From contig JASLZV010000061.1 of the NCBI GenBank assembly GCA_030754715.1, forward strand, positions 1-8,449: DNA of 8,449 bases, given 5' to 3'. The translations under genes and the position numbers were made by a program. Shown here piece by piece: positions 1 through 7,100 of the stretch; the stretch's first letter is position 1, and each line of letters starts with the position of its first letter. Under the pieces are notes generated by a model that saw only the letters and a list, made by a program, of their open reading frames with translations, was not told the DNA's origin and did no database searches. Source of the stretch: Phycisphaerae bacterium (GTDB taxonomy: Bacteria > Planctomycetota > Phycisphaerae > SM23-33).

Positions 1-240
1 GGCAGTGTCCGCTTCATCGTGGTACGCTTGAAAAAAGGTGCTTGTTATATAACTCTCATCAAAATCACCACCAACATCATCTGACGCATTTACTTGGAAC
101 GAAAAATTCACATTATCCGTAGCAGGATTTATATCAATAAACTTAAAGATATAAAGTTTATAAGTGCTGTCTATGCCGGAAGTAAATGATGAATTGGCAG
201 CATCTGACGATGTATTAGTTGTTATCAGTGTCATTGCCAT
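1..240 (-). CDS. Second copy of the small beta-rich virion-type protein (partial, runs off left edge)
   Basis: An open frame of 80 codons begins with ATG at 240-238 and is still open at base 1, so the C-terminus is missing. The protein starts MAMTLITTNTSSDAANSSF and aligns throughout with residues 22-98 of the gene just upstream (240-836): roughly 45 of about 76 aligned residues are identical by eye, including FTSGI-STY, YIFKF, INPA and FF-A-HDEAD. It is therefore a genuine coding region and a tandem paralog. Its start overlaps the upstream stop in TAATG. No good Shine-Dalgarno is present: GGGG at 253-256 is 12 bases away, which points to translational coupling or frameshift entry. The function is unknown. 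By position and by likeness to its neighbour it is probably an exposed tail or fibre-associated structural protein. The short N-terminal extension of the upstream copy is absent here. Confidence 0.85.
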   Translation of the reverse strand, partial: MAMTLITTNTSSDAANSSFTSGIDSTYKLYIFKFIDINPATDNVNFSFQVNASDDVGGDFDESYITSTFFQAYHDEADTA

Positions 241-836
241 TAGTTTTTTACACCCCACATTTTTATTGTTCCGTCGAAGTTCCCTGCTGACATTTTGAAT
301 TGAATATCATCAACTGCAGTTGTGTCATTTATATAACCAGAAGCATATAAAACTCTCGCCGCATTGGCTGCGCTATATTGATTAACAACAGAGTAAAAGT
401 TCTTCACATAAGTTGTCGATGCTGGATTAAATAAATGAAATTCACCAGCACAACTTTCATCTGCTCCATTGCCTGTACCTCCTGACAAAGCCATAAAATC
501 CGTTGTCTGCGCCACAGACCTTCCACTGTCCACGTCCAAGTCCGTAGCAGAGTCTGCTTCATCATGTTGTGCCGCAAAAAATATTGCAGTTATGTTACTA
601 TCGTTATAATCTGCACCATCTGTAGCATTAACCTGAAAGGAAAGGTCCACACTGTCGTTAGCGGGATTTATATTGTAAAACTTGAAGATATATTCCCCGT
701 AAGTTGACGTAATCCCAGACGTAAAATCTATTGACGCAGAATCAGAAGCAGTCTGCGTAGAAAGCAGAACTACATCTCCCGTAACACGAAACGATTTTCT
801 CCTGTGCGCGAGAGATGCATAAGGCAATAAACTCAT
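240..836 (-). CDS. Small beta-rich virion-type protein, likely tail/fibre-associated (198 aa)
   Basis: The gene encodes a 198-residue protein rich in Ser, Thr, Asp, Asn and aromatic residues with no membrane segment, predicted by eye to be mostly beta structure. Recognisable stretches are IDFTSGITSTYGEYIFKF (about 36-53), FFAAQHDEAD (86-95), a Gly-rich turn SGGTGNGADES (118-128), LFNPAS (135-140) and the C-terminal end FDGTIKMWGVKN. Proteins of this appearance occur in environmental phages downstream of tail genes, but I know of no assigned function. It starts four bases after the stop of the fibre gene with only a weak ribosome site, and its TAA overlaps the ATG of its own paralog. Residues 1-21 (MSLLPYASLAHRRKSFRVTG and one Asp) have no counterpart in the paralog, and no in-frame ATG, GTG or other good start lies closer to the shared region. 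A virion surface or fibre-accessory role is inferred from context only. Confidence 0.75.
   Translation of the reverse strand: MSLLPYASLAHRRKSFRVTGDVVLLSTQTASDSASIDFTSGITSTYGEYIFKFYNINPANDSVDLSFQVNATDGADYNDSNITAIFFAAQHDEADSATDLDVDSGRSVAQTTDFMALSGGTGNGADESCAGEFHLFNPASTTYVKNFYSVVNQYSAANAARVLYASGYINDTTAVDDIQFKMSAGNFDGTIKMWGVKN
243..249 (-). other. Candidate -1 slippery heptamer A AAA AAC before a stop codon
   Basis: The last codons of the 198-residue gene read GTA AAA AAC TAA, which places an A AAA AAC heptamer in the correct X XXY YYZ register immediately before the stop. A -1 slip would read CTA then ATG GCA ATG and pass directly into the downstream paralog without meeting a stop. The same heptamer is used by IS1 and is also present at the chaperone junction of this operon. 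Only a weak downstream structure is visible (TGGCA/TGCCA, 5 bp, with a small inner TGAC/GTCA stem), and the spacer is short. The sequence also simply encodes V-K-N, so it could be coincidental. Confidence 0.3.
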
Positions 837-840
837 AGTG

Positions 841-1854
841 CTACCACGCCGCTACGGTACTGGTCATTTTGATTTGAATGAGTACGCCAAACAACCAAGC
901 ATCTTCAGCCATGTCATCTGTGCCAGCCGTGTTTCGATTTACTTCGAAAGTAACCATCTCACCGAGTGCAGGTGAACCCGCTATCGTTATTGCAGGTGTC
1001 GCAGACGTTAGGTGGAGATCGCCATTAGTACCGGCCAGTACAGTATCCGTTATGACCTGCTCGGCTCCCCATGATGCGTCAATAGCATCATCATTAGCGA
1101 GAGCGGTCGCTTTTATCGCCCATTCAACAGTGTCACCGGCGGTTGAACCGGAAGCGGAACTCCAATAGAACTTGGCCTTGATCGTGCTTCTATCCCAGTT
1201 TTCGGGCATCACGATCTTGAACTGGACTTGTTCTTCAGTGGCCCCAGTATCGAAAGCAAAGTAGTCCCAGTTCACATCATTGGTGGCGTACTCGTTTGTC
1301 CCTGTTTCAGCACCTGCCGTTTCTGTGGTAGACATAGCACCTGCATCTACATATATCGTGCCGTACTGATGCAGGGCATCGACTAAGGGGTTAAGCAATA
1401 TCCAATGCGTACCGTCAAAGACCAGTTCATGGATGCTGTTGTCATCCAGATCACCGGCGACAAGCGCCACTTTTGCTCCCCCGGAAATCTTCTTAATGCC
1501 CACTGCCGCATCACTGCTACTGACGTTCAGTGTTGATGCCCCGGTGTTGCTGTTGGCCGGGTTGAAAAAAATGCGATACCCGGCAAACAAGGAGTCAGAA
1601 CCTGTTGCGGTTGGACTCGTCGCGCCGGTGTAGGTTGTTGTTGAAGAACTGGTGTCGGCGACATACCAACGCGTGTCTATTGCCGCGTTCCAACCCGGCG
1701 TAGCCCCGCTGAAAGCGGCTGACTGCAACGTGCTGATGTCATCCTGTCCGTTTTTAACGTGTTGGAATCCGCTCTTTGCGTACTCGTACCAGTTCGCTGT
1801 GCCTTTCGCTAACGCGATGATCTCGGCGGCGGTATATGTTGGGACTTCTGCCAT
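841..1854 (-). CDS. Modular tail-fibre-like protein (337 aa)
   Basis: The 337-residue protein falls into visible parts. Residues 1-60 form an N-terminal region (AAEIIALAKG, WYEYAKSGFQHVKNGQDD) that may attach to the tail tip. Residues 65-88 are a Ser/Thr-rich linker. Residues 90-156 match a beta module seen in many phage tail fibres: NSNTGASTLNV, then GIKKISGGAKVALVAGDL, then LVFDGTHWILLNP. Residues 166-337 form a beta-sandwich-like C-terminal domain (IYVDAGAM, WDYFAFDTG, QFKIVMPENWDRSTI, FGVLIQI) of a type I recall at the ends of environmental phage tail modules. There are no membrane segments or catalytic motifs. The ATG overlaps the previous stop in TAATG and has a strong ribosome site 6 bases upstream. 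A fibre or receptor-contact role is inferred from the middle module and gene order; the exact place in the virion is unknown. Confidence 0.8.
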   Translation of the reverse strand: MAEVPTYTAAEIIALAKGTANWYEYAKSGFQHVKNGQDDISTLQSAAFSGATPGWNAAIDTRWYVADTSSSTTTYTGATSPTATGSDSLFAGYRIFFNPANSNTGASTLNVSSSDAAVGIKKISGGAKVALVAGDLDDNSIHELVFDGTHWILLNPLVDALHQYGTIYVDAGAMSTTETAGAETGTNEYATNDVNWDYFAFDTGATEEQVQFKIVMPENWDRSTIKAKFYWSSASGSTAGDTVEWAIKATALANDDAIDASWGAEQVITDTVLAGTNGDLHLTSATPAITIAGSPALGEMVTFEVNRNTAGTDDMAEDAWLFGVLIQIKMTSTVAAW

Positions 1855-2681
1855 TACAGACCTTCCTCGATTGAAAATGTGATGGTCGAACCGACCTTTG
1901 AAATGTTGGCAGAACCATAATCGGTCAACCGACCGAGAATAACGTTTCTGCGCTCTTGAACAGTTGCATCATCAGGAAACGCACTCCAGAGAACATCGCC
2001 ACGTTTGCCAACACTGCGGAACACCTCAAGCAGATCGCCCTCTTGGAGTTTGTCGAGGATTGTGCTTGTGGCACTGGCGTATCGGTAAGGATCGCGACTG
2101 TCAGAACGCAGTGCGCCGCCCCTGGTGCGAGTCAGTTCCGTCTGCTCTGTCCATCCCATGCCATACCCGGCAACTACCGGGATGTCAAAGTGCTGGCCGA
2201 TTTTGATACGCCCCGCTTGGATATACTCGTCACTGTTCGTCGTGTCGGTAATAATGACGCGGAAATACCGGGCAACGTATGTCGCGCCGAGCCAGATAAT
2301 GCTAAACGGTTGCGCCCATCCTTCCGATGAATAGCCCCCATACCCTTCCATTCCATACGGCCCTTCGCCCCATCCGTACAGTGGGTCAATCGCGGCGACG
2401 GTGGTGTCGTAAATTTGCGTAACGTGCCCTGCATCTGACGACAGAGTCAGTTGTATGGTCGCGTCATCTGACAAATTGTGCGAGTAAAGTGCAAACGCGG
2501 TGCAGCGTTTATCCCCGCCAAAGTCGCCAGTGATGGTCTGCGCGGCATCGGTAGTACTGCGCCAAATCTTGCCCGGTTGCACGTTGGTCAGGTTGTCAGC
2601 GACATACGTCCCCGCCTCGCTCGTTGCCGTGAGGGCCACGCCGTCGAGGTGGCTTGAGCCGAGGATTCGTGAATCAGCCAT
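1854..2681 (-). CDS. Minor tail / tail-tip protein with probable galactose-binding-like N-terminal domain (275 aa)
   Basis: The 275-residue protein has two parts. Residues 5-165 look like a discoidin or galactose-binding-like beta-sandwich: an opening segment (TATSEAGTYVADNLTNVQPG, 18-37), an IWRST strand, TITGDFGGDKRCTAFALYSH (49-68), and a closing strand ARYFRVIITDTTNSDEYIQAGRI (137-159). Residues 98-122 form an unusual Gly/Tyr/Trp-rich loop within it (LYGWGEGPYG, MEGYGGYSSEGW). Residues 168-275 form a second beta-rich region ending ITFSIEEGL. The gene overlaps its neighbours by one base on each side (TAATG at both ends), so it is tightly coupled to the hub-type gene upstream and the fibre gene downstream. 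The domain suggests carbohydrate or surface contact, or a structural tail-tip role. The fold assignment is by pattern only and needs a profile search. Confidence 0.7.
   Translation of the reverse strand: MADSRILGSSHLDGVALTATSEAGTYVADNLTNVQPGKIWRSTTDAAQTITGDFGGDKRCTAFALYSHNLSDDATIQLTLSSDAGHVTQIYDTTVAAIDPLYGWGEGPYGMEGYGGYSSEGWAQPFSIIWLGATYVARYFRVIITDTTNSDEYIQAGRIKIGQHFDIPVVAGYGMGWTEQTELTRTRGGALRSDSRDPYRYASATSTILDKLQEGDLLEVFRSVGKRGDVLWSAFPDDATVQERRNVILGRLTDYGSANISKVGSTITFSIEEGL
1861..1868 (-). promoter_or_regulatory. Strong ribosome binding site for the fibre gene
   Basis: GAGGAAGG lies inside the last codons of the preceding gene and ends 6 bases before the ATG at 1854. It is one of the two strongest Shine-Dalgarno matches at a gene start in this window. 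It suggests that the fibre gene can initiate independently, unlike the TAATG junctions that have poor ribosome sites. Confidence 0.7.
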
Positions 2682-4156
2682 TATTGCCAGAGTTCCACTT
2701 CGATCTTGTTATCTAGTAGGTACTCGGTTATGCCCGTCACAACGCACTTACTGCCTGCGCTCAGGCCGAACCGATCATCCTGTAGGGTCACGCACGAACC
2801 GACTGTAACTTGCAGCGGCGCAACATACGCGCCCACCGTGTAGGTGTAGCGTTGCGTCTTAAAAAGAGCTAGCAGTCGAGTCGCCTCTGTTGAGGCATTG
2901 GATGAGCCGGTAATACTGCTCGGCAAAATGTCCGGGTCTTGCGCCAGCAAGTGCGTGGTCTTGACGCTGGCATCCTCTACCTTTGCCACTTTGTTGAATT
3001 CTTCTTTCAGCCACGGCCTAGCATCTTCGTCTATGTCCGAATCAGTGCCGATGCTCATTTTCGACCAGTTCTTTTTATAGCCAACCCGCACCCTCCACTC
3101 GGGAACATCTGCCTTCTGGATGCCGAGGTCGCCATGCGACTCTAGGTTGTCGATGGTGAGGACTGAGGCCAGGCCCGAGGGGTCTTGCAGTTCTGCCAGG
3201 GTGAACTTTCCATCCCGATCAAATCCGTAGTACCAACCGGCAGGCAGTACGCTATCGAGAACGTCCAGAAGGTTCTCGCGGCTCTTGATGTAGATTCCGA
3301 TGGTGTAATTGAAGTCGGTATCGAACTGCGTGAACGCACTTGTATCTAGATCGCCAGGATCGGCCAGTTCCCGACTCACAATGGCGCGGATGATCTCGCC
3401 CGGTTTGGTCTTGTAACTGCCCGATGGCTTGTGGCCTTTGATGTCAGCGGTCACTGTGCCGTCTGGATCAGCATCTAGCGTGAATTTGCCGTTCGTCAAA
3501 TCTTCGGTGACGGCGATAGCCGTCGCCTTGCCGTCAACGTAGACCGCAACGATGTCCTCGATCTGCCCCTCGTGGACTTGGTATTCGTGCGTGGTGTCAT
3601 CAATCAACACCGGGCTGACGTTAAAGACCTCTCCATAGCACAGCGGCACGACCTGATCCGTTTCCTCACCGCTTGCAATCAGCGTGGTCTGGATCGGAAC
3701 GTCGAGCGTTCTCTGCTTGTCGCGTAGCATCAGCGTCAGCGTGTAATCGTCGCCAATGGATAGCCGATCCACGACACCGGACAGGATGGTGCGGAAGTCG
3801 GCAATAGCCCAGGTCGGGTCGCCGAACTTAATCGTCGCATCGCGCCCATCCCATGCCTTCGTGACCCACCCATCTTTATCGCCGTCACTGTTATCAACGG
3901 ACACCTCGCCAATCGACACATAACTGCGCCCGCCAAAGGCTTCACTCATGGTCGTAGAGAAGAACGGCGAACCTTTCAAGATGCCCTCATAGGTTGTATT
4001 GGCTGGGGAATCACCCGTGCCGGTGTGAAAGTATTTTGAACCTAAATAGTGGGTCGACTCACTGGCGTCGGCGTAAGATTTAACCTCGGCTAGCAAGACG
4101 CGCTCCTCTTGTGGGTCTGCGAGCCATGCTTGATATTGCGCGTCTGAAACACTCAA
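2681..4156 (-). CDS. Tail hub/tip-type protein (491 aa, TTG start)
   Basis: This is the first gene after the tape measure gene, the usual place for the distal tail or hub proteins that cap the tube. The 491 residues are beta-rich and soluble. Early residues include WLADPQEERVLLAEV (11-25). A middle block, VPLCYGEVFNVSPVLID (170-186) followed by IEDIVAVYVDGK, resembles phage tail-tip and hub proteins. KPGEIIRAIVSREL (251-264) and LLDVLDSVLPAGWYYGFDRDG (297-316, one residue more) are like the domain-swapped parts of gp27-type hubs. The C-terminal end (LLALFKTQRYTYTVGAYVAP, then CVTLQDDRFGLSAGSKCVV) is a beta-barrel-like finish. The start is TTG at 4156-4154, overlapping the tape measure TGA as TTGA; a GGAG sits 7 bases upstream and no in-frame ATG or GTG lies nearby. 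The hub assignment rests on gene order and pattern, not on a search. Confidence 0.75.
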   Translation of the reverse strand: MSVSDAQYQAWLADPQEERVLLAEVKSYADASESTHYLGSKYFHTGTGDSPANTTYEGILKGSPFFSTTMSEAFGGRSYVSIGEVSVDNSDGDKDGWVTKAWDGRDATIKFGDPTWAIADFRTILSGVVDRLSIGDDYTLTLMLRDKQRTLDVPIQTTLIASGEETDQVVPLCYGEVFNVSPVLIDDTTHEYQVHEGQIEDIVAVYVDGKATAIAVTEDLTNGKFTLDADPDGTVTADIKGHKPSGSYKTKPGEIIRAIVSRELADPGDLDTSAFTQFDTDFNYTIGIYIKSRENLLDVLDSVLPAGWYYGFDRDGKFTLAELQDPSGLASVLTIDNLESHGDLGIQKADVPEWRVRVGYKKNWSKMSIGTDSDIDEDARPWLKEEFNKVAKVEDASVKTTHLLAQDPDILPSSITGSSNASTEATRLLALFKTQRYTYTVGAYVAPLQVTVGSCVTLQDDRFGLSAGSKCVVTGITEYLLDNKIEVELWQ

Positions 4157-7100
4157 TGCCTCACTCCACCGGCCATCGCCAGTTGTCCTCTGGTCACTGC
4201 GCCGACGATTGGTTTAGCGACGACGTTCGCCAGGTCGCGCCGCAATGCACGCAACTCTTTCACCACGCTGCTGCCATCGCTCCCGCTTGCCCTCGCTTGG
4301 TTGGGCGTTTCCACCGTGACACGTTCGCCCGGTGTTGCGTTGAAGAACACGGGCTGCGAATCCGTACCGCCGCCGCCGCCAACAACAAACGAGCCGCCAT
4401 GTTGCATATCATTGCCGAGAGTTGCGCGAACGTTTGCTGCCTTTCTGATCGACTCACCTGCTTTGTCGGCGGCACTTTTAAGGTCTCCCATGTGCGAGGT
4501 GGCATTTTTCACCGCGTTGACGATCTTCAAGAAGTCCTCAACCGACCTCGCGCCGAGTTCCGCGAATCCCAACTGCGCCGCTTCAGCGGCACTTACAACG
4601 CCGTCGCGCATTGCGTTCTTGACTGATTGCGATTTCAGATCGATTTTTTGGAGTGCTCTAACACCTTTCGCCCCCATCTGCACCATCTCGCCACCTAGCA
4701 CCTTAGTGATCGCCGCGAGGCTCGCATTGGTGTCGGCGGAACGTTTCGACCACTCCACAAGATTAGTGAAAGCGTGTTCTCCCATTTCTTCCATCCCGAC
4801 AAGGCCGAGACTTGCCAGTTCAATCGTGGAGAGCACACCATCATTCATCATTGTTTGGAATTTCGCGCCTTCGGTGTCAATGGCCAACATCGCATCCACA
4901 CCCGTCTGGCCTAGCCGGGTCATCCCCGATGACACTGCGAACGCATCTTGCGACAACTCGCGGAACCGCTCAGTAGTACCGGCGACGGCAGGGTTCAACC
5001 CCATCTCAATCGCCTCCTTCACGCTAATCATCCCATCGGCCATCGCTGTGGTGGCTTCAGGGAAAGCATCTACGCTTCTGGCGATGGTTGACAACAGATC
5101 AGCCGTCGAGTTGACAACCTCGCCCTGAACGCTAACAGCCTTCTCCGACTTATACTGAAATTCGTCCATCTGCTCGATAGCGCCTATAAACGGCGTCATA
5201 TTTTGCAGTTCATTCCACAACGATTGCACATCCTTTGCCCTGGCAATGACGTTGCCGAACTCATCGCGCACCTTCACAAGGTTGTGCCAGAAAAACTCGC
5301 CCTTGCTCTTGCGTTGCCCGGCGGCATCCAACTGCTTGATGTATTCGTTGGTCTTTTCGGACACTTGCACCCAGGCGTGAGTGCCATCTCTCTTGATCGT
5401 GTTGAAGCCGGTGGTCATCACGCCCTGGAACATCTTTGCACGCACTTCCTTGTCGGCCATCAGGTTCCCGAACTCTATCCGATCTTCCTTATAACGCTTG
5501 CGGATTTTGAGGAAGCCAGCGGCGAAAAGAGCAACCGGTGCAAGCATCGCCGCATAGCCACTCGCCCCACCGGCTGCTGCTGCTGGCCCGCTGCCAGCGG
5601 TTGCTGCCGGTAGGGTGCCAGACGAAACCCACCCACCGGCCCCGTCCATAGCCAACCCGGTTCCAGCCCCGGCTGCCCCAGCCCCGGCTGCTGCCCCGGC
5701 TGCTGACCCGGCTGCCGAACCCACTGCGCTAGACACTCCGCTGGCGACCACACCCGAAGATGTGTGGCCTGTAAAGATATTTTTGATGCCTGCGATGATC
5801 CCTCCGAGGTTGAAACCACCACCACCGCTGCCAGAAAATATCTTGCTAATCTTCAACTTGAGCCATTCTTTCAGCATATCCTGAATCAGGCTTTTGAACG
5901 CGCTCAACAGAACCTCTTTCATGTGGTCGCCGATGGACTTGTTGATCTCGCCCATGTTCTTTTCAAACTCTTTCTCTGCCGCAAGTTTCTCGTCGACATA
6001 CTCCTGGTGCTTTGCTTTCAGTTGCGCGTTGTATTCGGCGTGAGAGATTGTTCCCGCATCGAGCATCTTTTTCAGGTCGGCGATCTCCTTGTCGTATCGC
6101 TTCTTAATGTCGGACAATGCGCTTGCGTGTCGCTCCTTTTCTGCTTTTTTCAGTTTCCCCTGCTCAAACATAATGTACATAAAGGCATCGGTTATACCTG
6201 ACGCAAGATTATCGGCAAACGATTGCATGTGCTTGCCGAGGGTTTCGATGTCTTGCGTTAGCAAAACCGTTTCTTCACCGGCATCACCCATTGCCTCGTC
6301 CAATCTTTCGACCCATGCGGTATAAACATCGCCGTGAATTTTTCCGTCCTGAAGCAATTGGTCAAGCACTACCATCTTGTCGATGAGAAAGTCACTCTCA
6401 AATTGAGTATTGGCAACCTCATCCTTAAAGTCTTTCATTGCTTGTTCTGTTTTTGAAAGAGTTGTTCCCAACCCTACCCACGCTTTTTCTCCTTGGTGAA
6501 CGGTTGGTTTTAGCAGATTCATAACTTTTTCTAGATCGAAAATGCCGTTCCAGAGGTCTTTATATTCCTTTGTGCATTCACCGATTGTTTCCTTTAGACC
6601 ATCTGTCGATTTTGCGGACTCGTTTGTTGACTTTGTAACCTTGTCGATCTGCTCCTTTACAACTTTCAACCGCGCTATCAGTTTAGCCTCGTTCTCCTCT
6701 AGTGCAACGAGTTCTTTATTGGCCCCGACCATTACGGTGTTATTCGCTACGATTTGTGTTTGAAGGTCTTTGTTTGCTCCGATCGTGTCATAAATACTGC
6801 TGACATAACCACTACCATACGCCTGCAATTTACGCGCTTCTTCTAGGGCTTCGTTGTAGATTTCCAGTTCTGTGGTAACACTGGCCAGTTGCTCTTCAAG
6901 GTCGCGCTGAGTATTTAACAATACTGGAAGTGCCAACCCCACATATTCTTTCCTTAACTTTTTGACGGCCCCGGTCTGTTCTTCAACAGCCTTCGTTGCT
7001 TCTTCGGTGTCGTCGCGGAACATCACCCAAGCGGTAGCGGCAATCGCAATCAATCCGGGTATGCCTCCAAGCATCCCCTTCATTGCAAGCCCTAAACCCC

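Larger units (their letters stand above)
1..773 (-). repeat. Diverged tandem gene duplication
   Basis: The segment encoding residues 22-98 of the 198-residue protein (773 down to 543) is repeated in the partial gene at 238 down to 1. Protein identity is about 60% by eye with one two-residue gap, and similarity is still visible in the DNA, for example around the GGATTTATAT stretches at 125-134 and 664-673. The copies lie head to tail in the same operon. The second copy continues beyond the window, so the full copy number cannot be seen. Confidence 0.85.

Noticed and set aside
837..840. Looked for a promoter or terminator between the fibre gene and the paralog pair.
   Set aside because: The gap is only 4 bases, and no hairpin with a T run is visible near it on the minus strand.
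1564..1570. T TTT TTC slippery heptamer in register inside the fibre gene (codons ATT TTT TTC, residues 95-97).
   Set aside because: The -1 frame reaches TAG after 15 codons with no recognisable peptide, and the residues belong to a fibre module. Probably chance.
2174..2434. Minus-strand 86-codon frame inside the minor tail gene.
   Set aside because: Shifted frame over the Gly/Tyr-rich part of a well-supported gene, with no own ribosome site or recognisable sequence.
4111..4626. Plus-strand open frame of 171 codons with Cys/His-rich stretches.
   Set aside because: It is the complement of the conserved C-terminal end of the tape measure protein. The Cys/His content comes from the opposite strand codons and the spacing does not form a clear metal-binding motif.
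4301..5128. Plus-strand open frame of 275 codons opposite the tape measure gene.
   Set aside because: It lies antisense to a well-supported tape measure reading frame, has Ser/Ala/Pro-rich composition typical of a shadow frame, and shows no recognisable domain.
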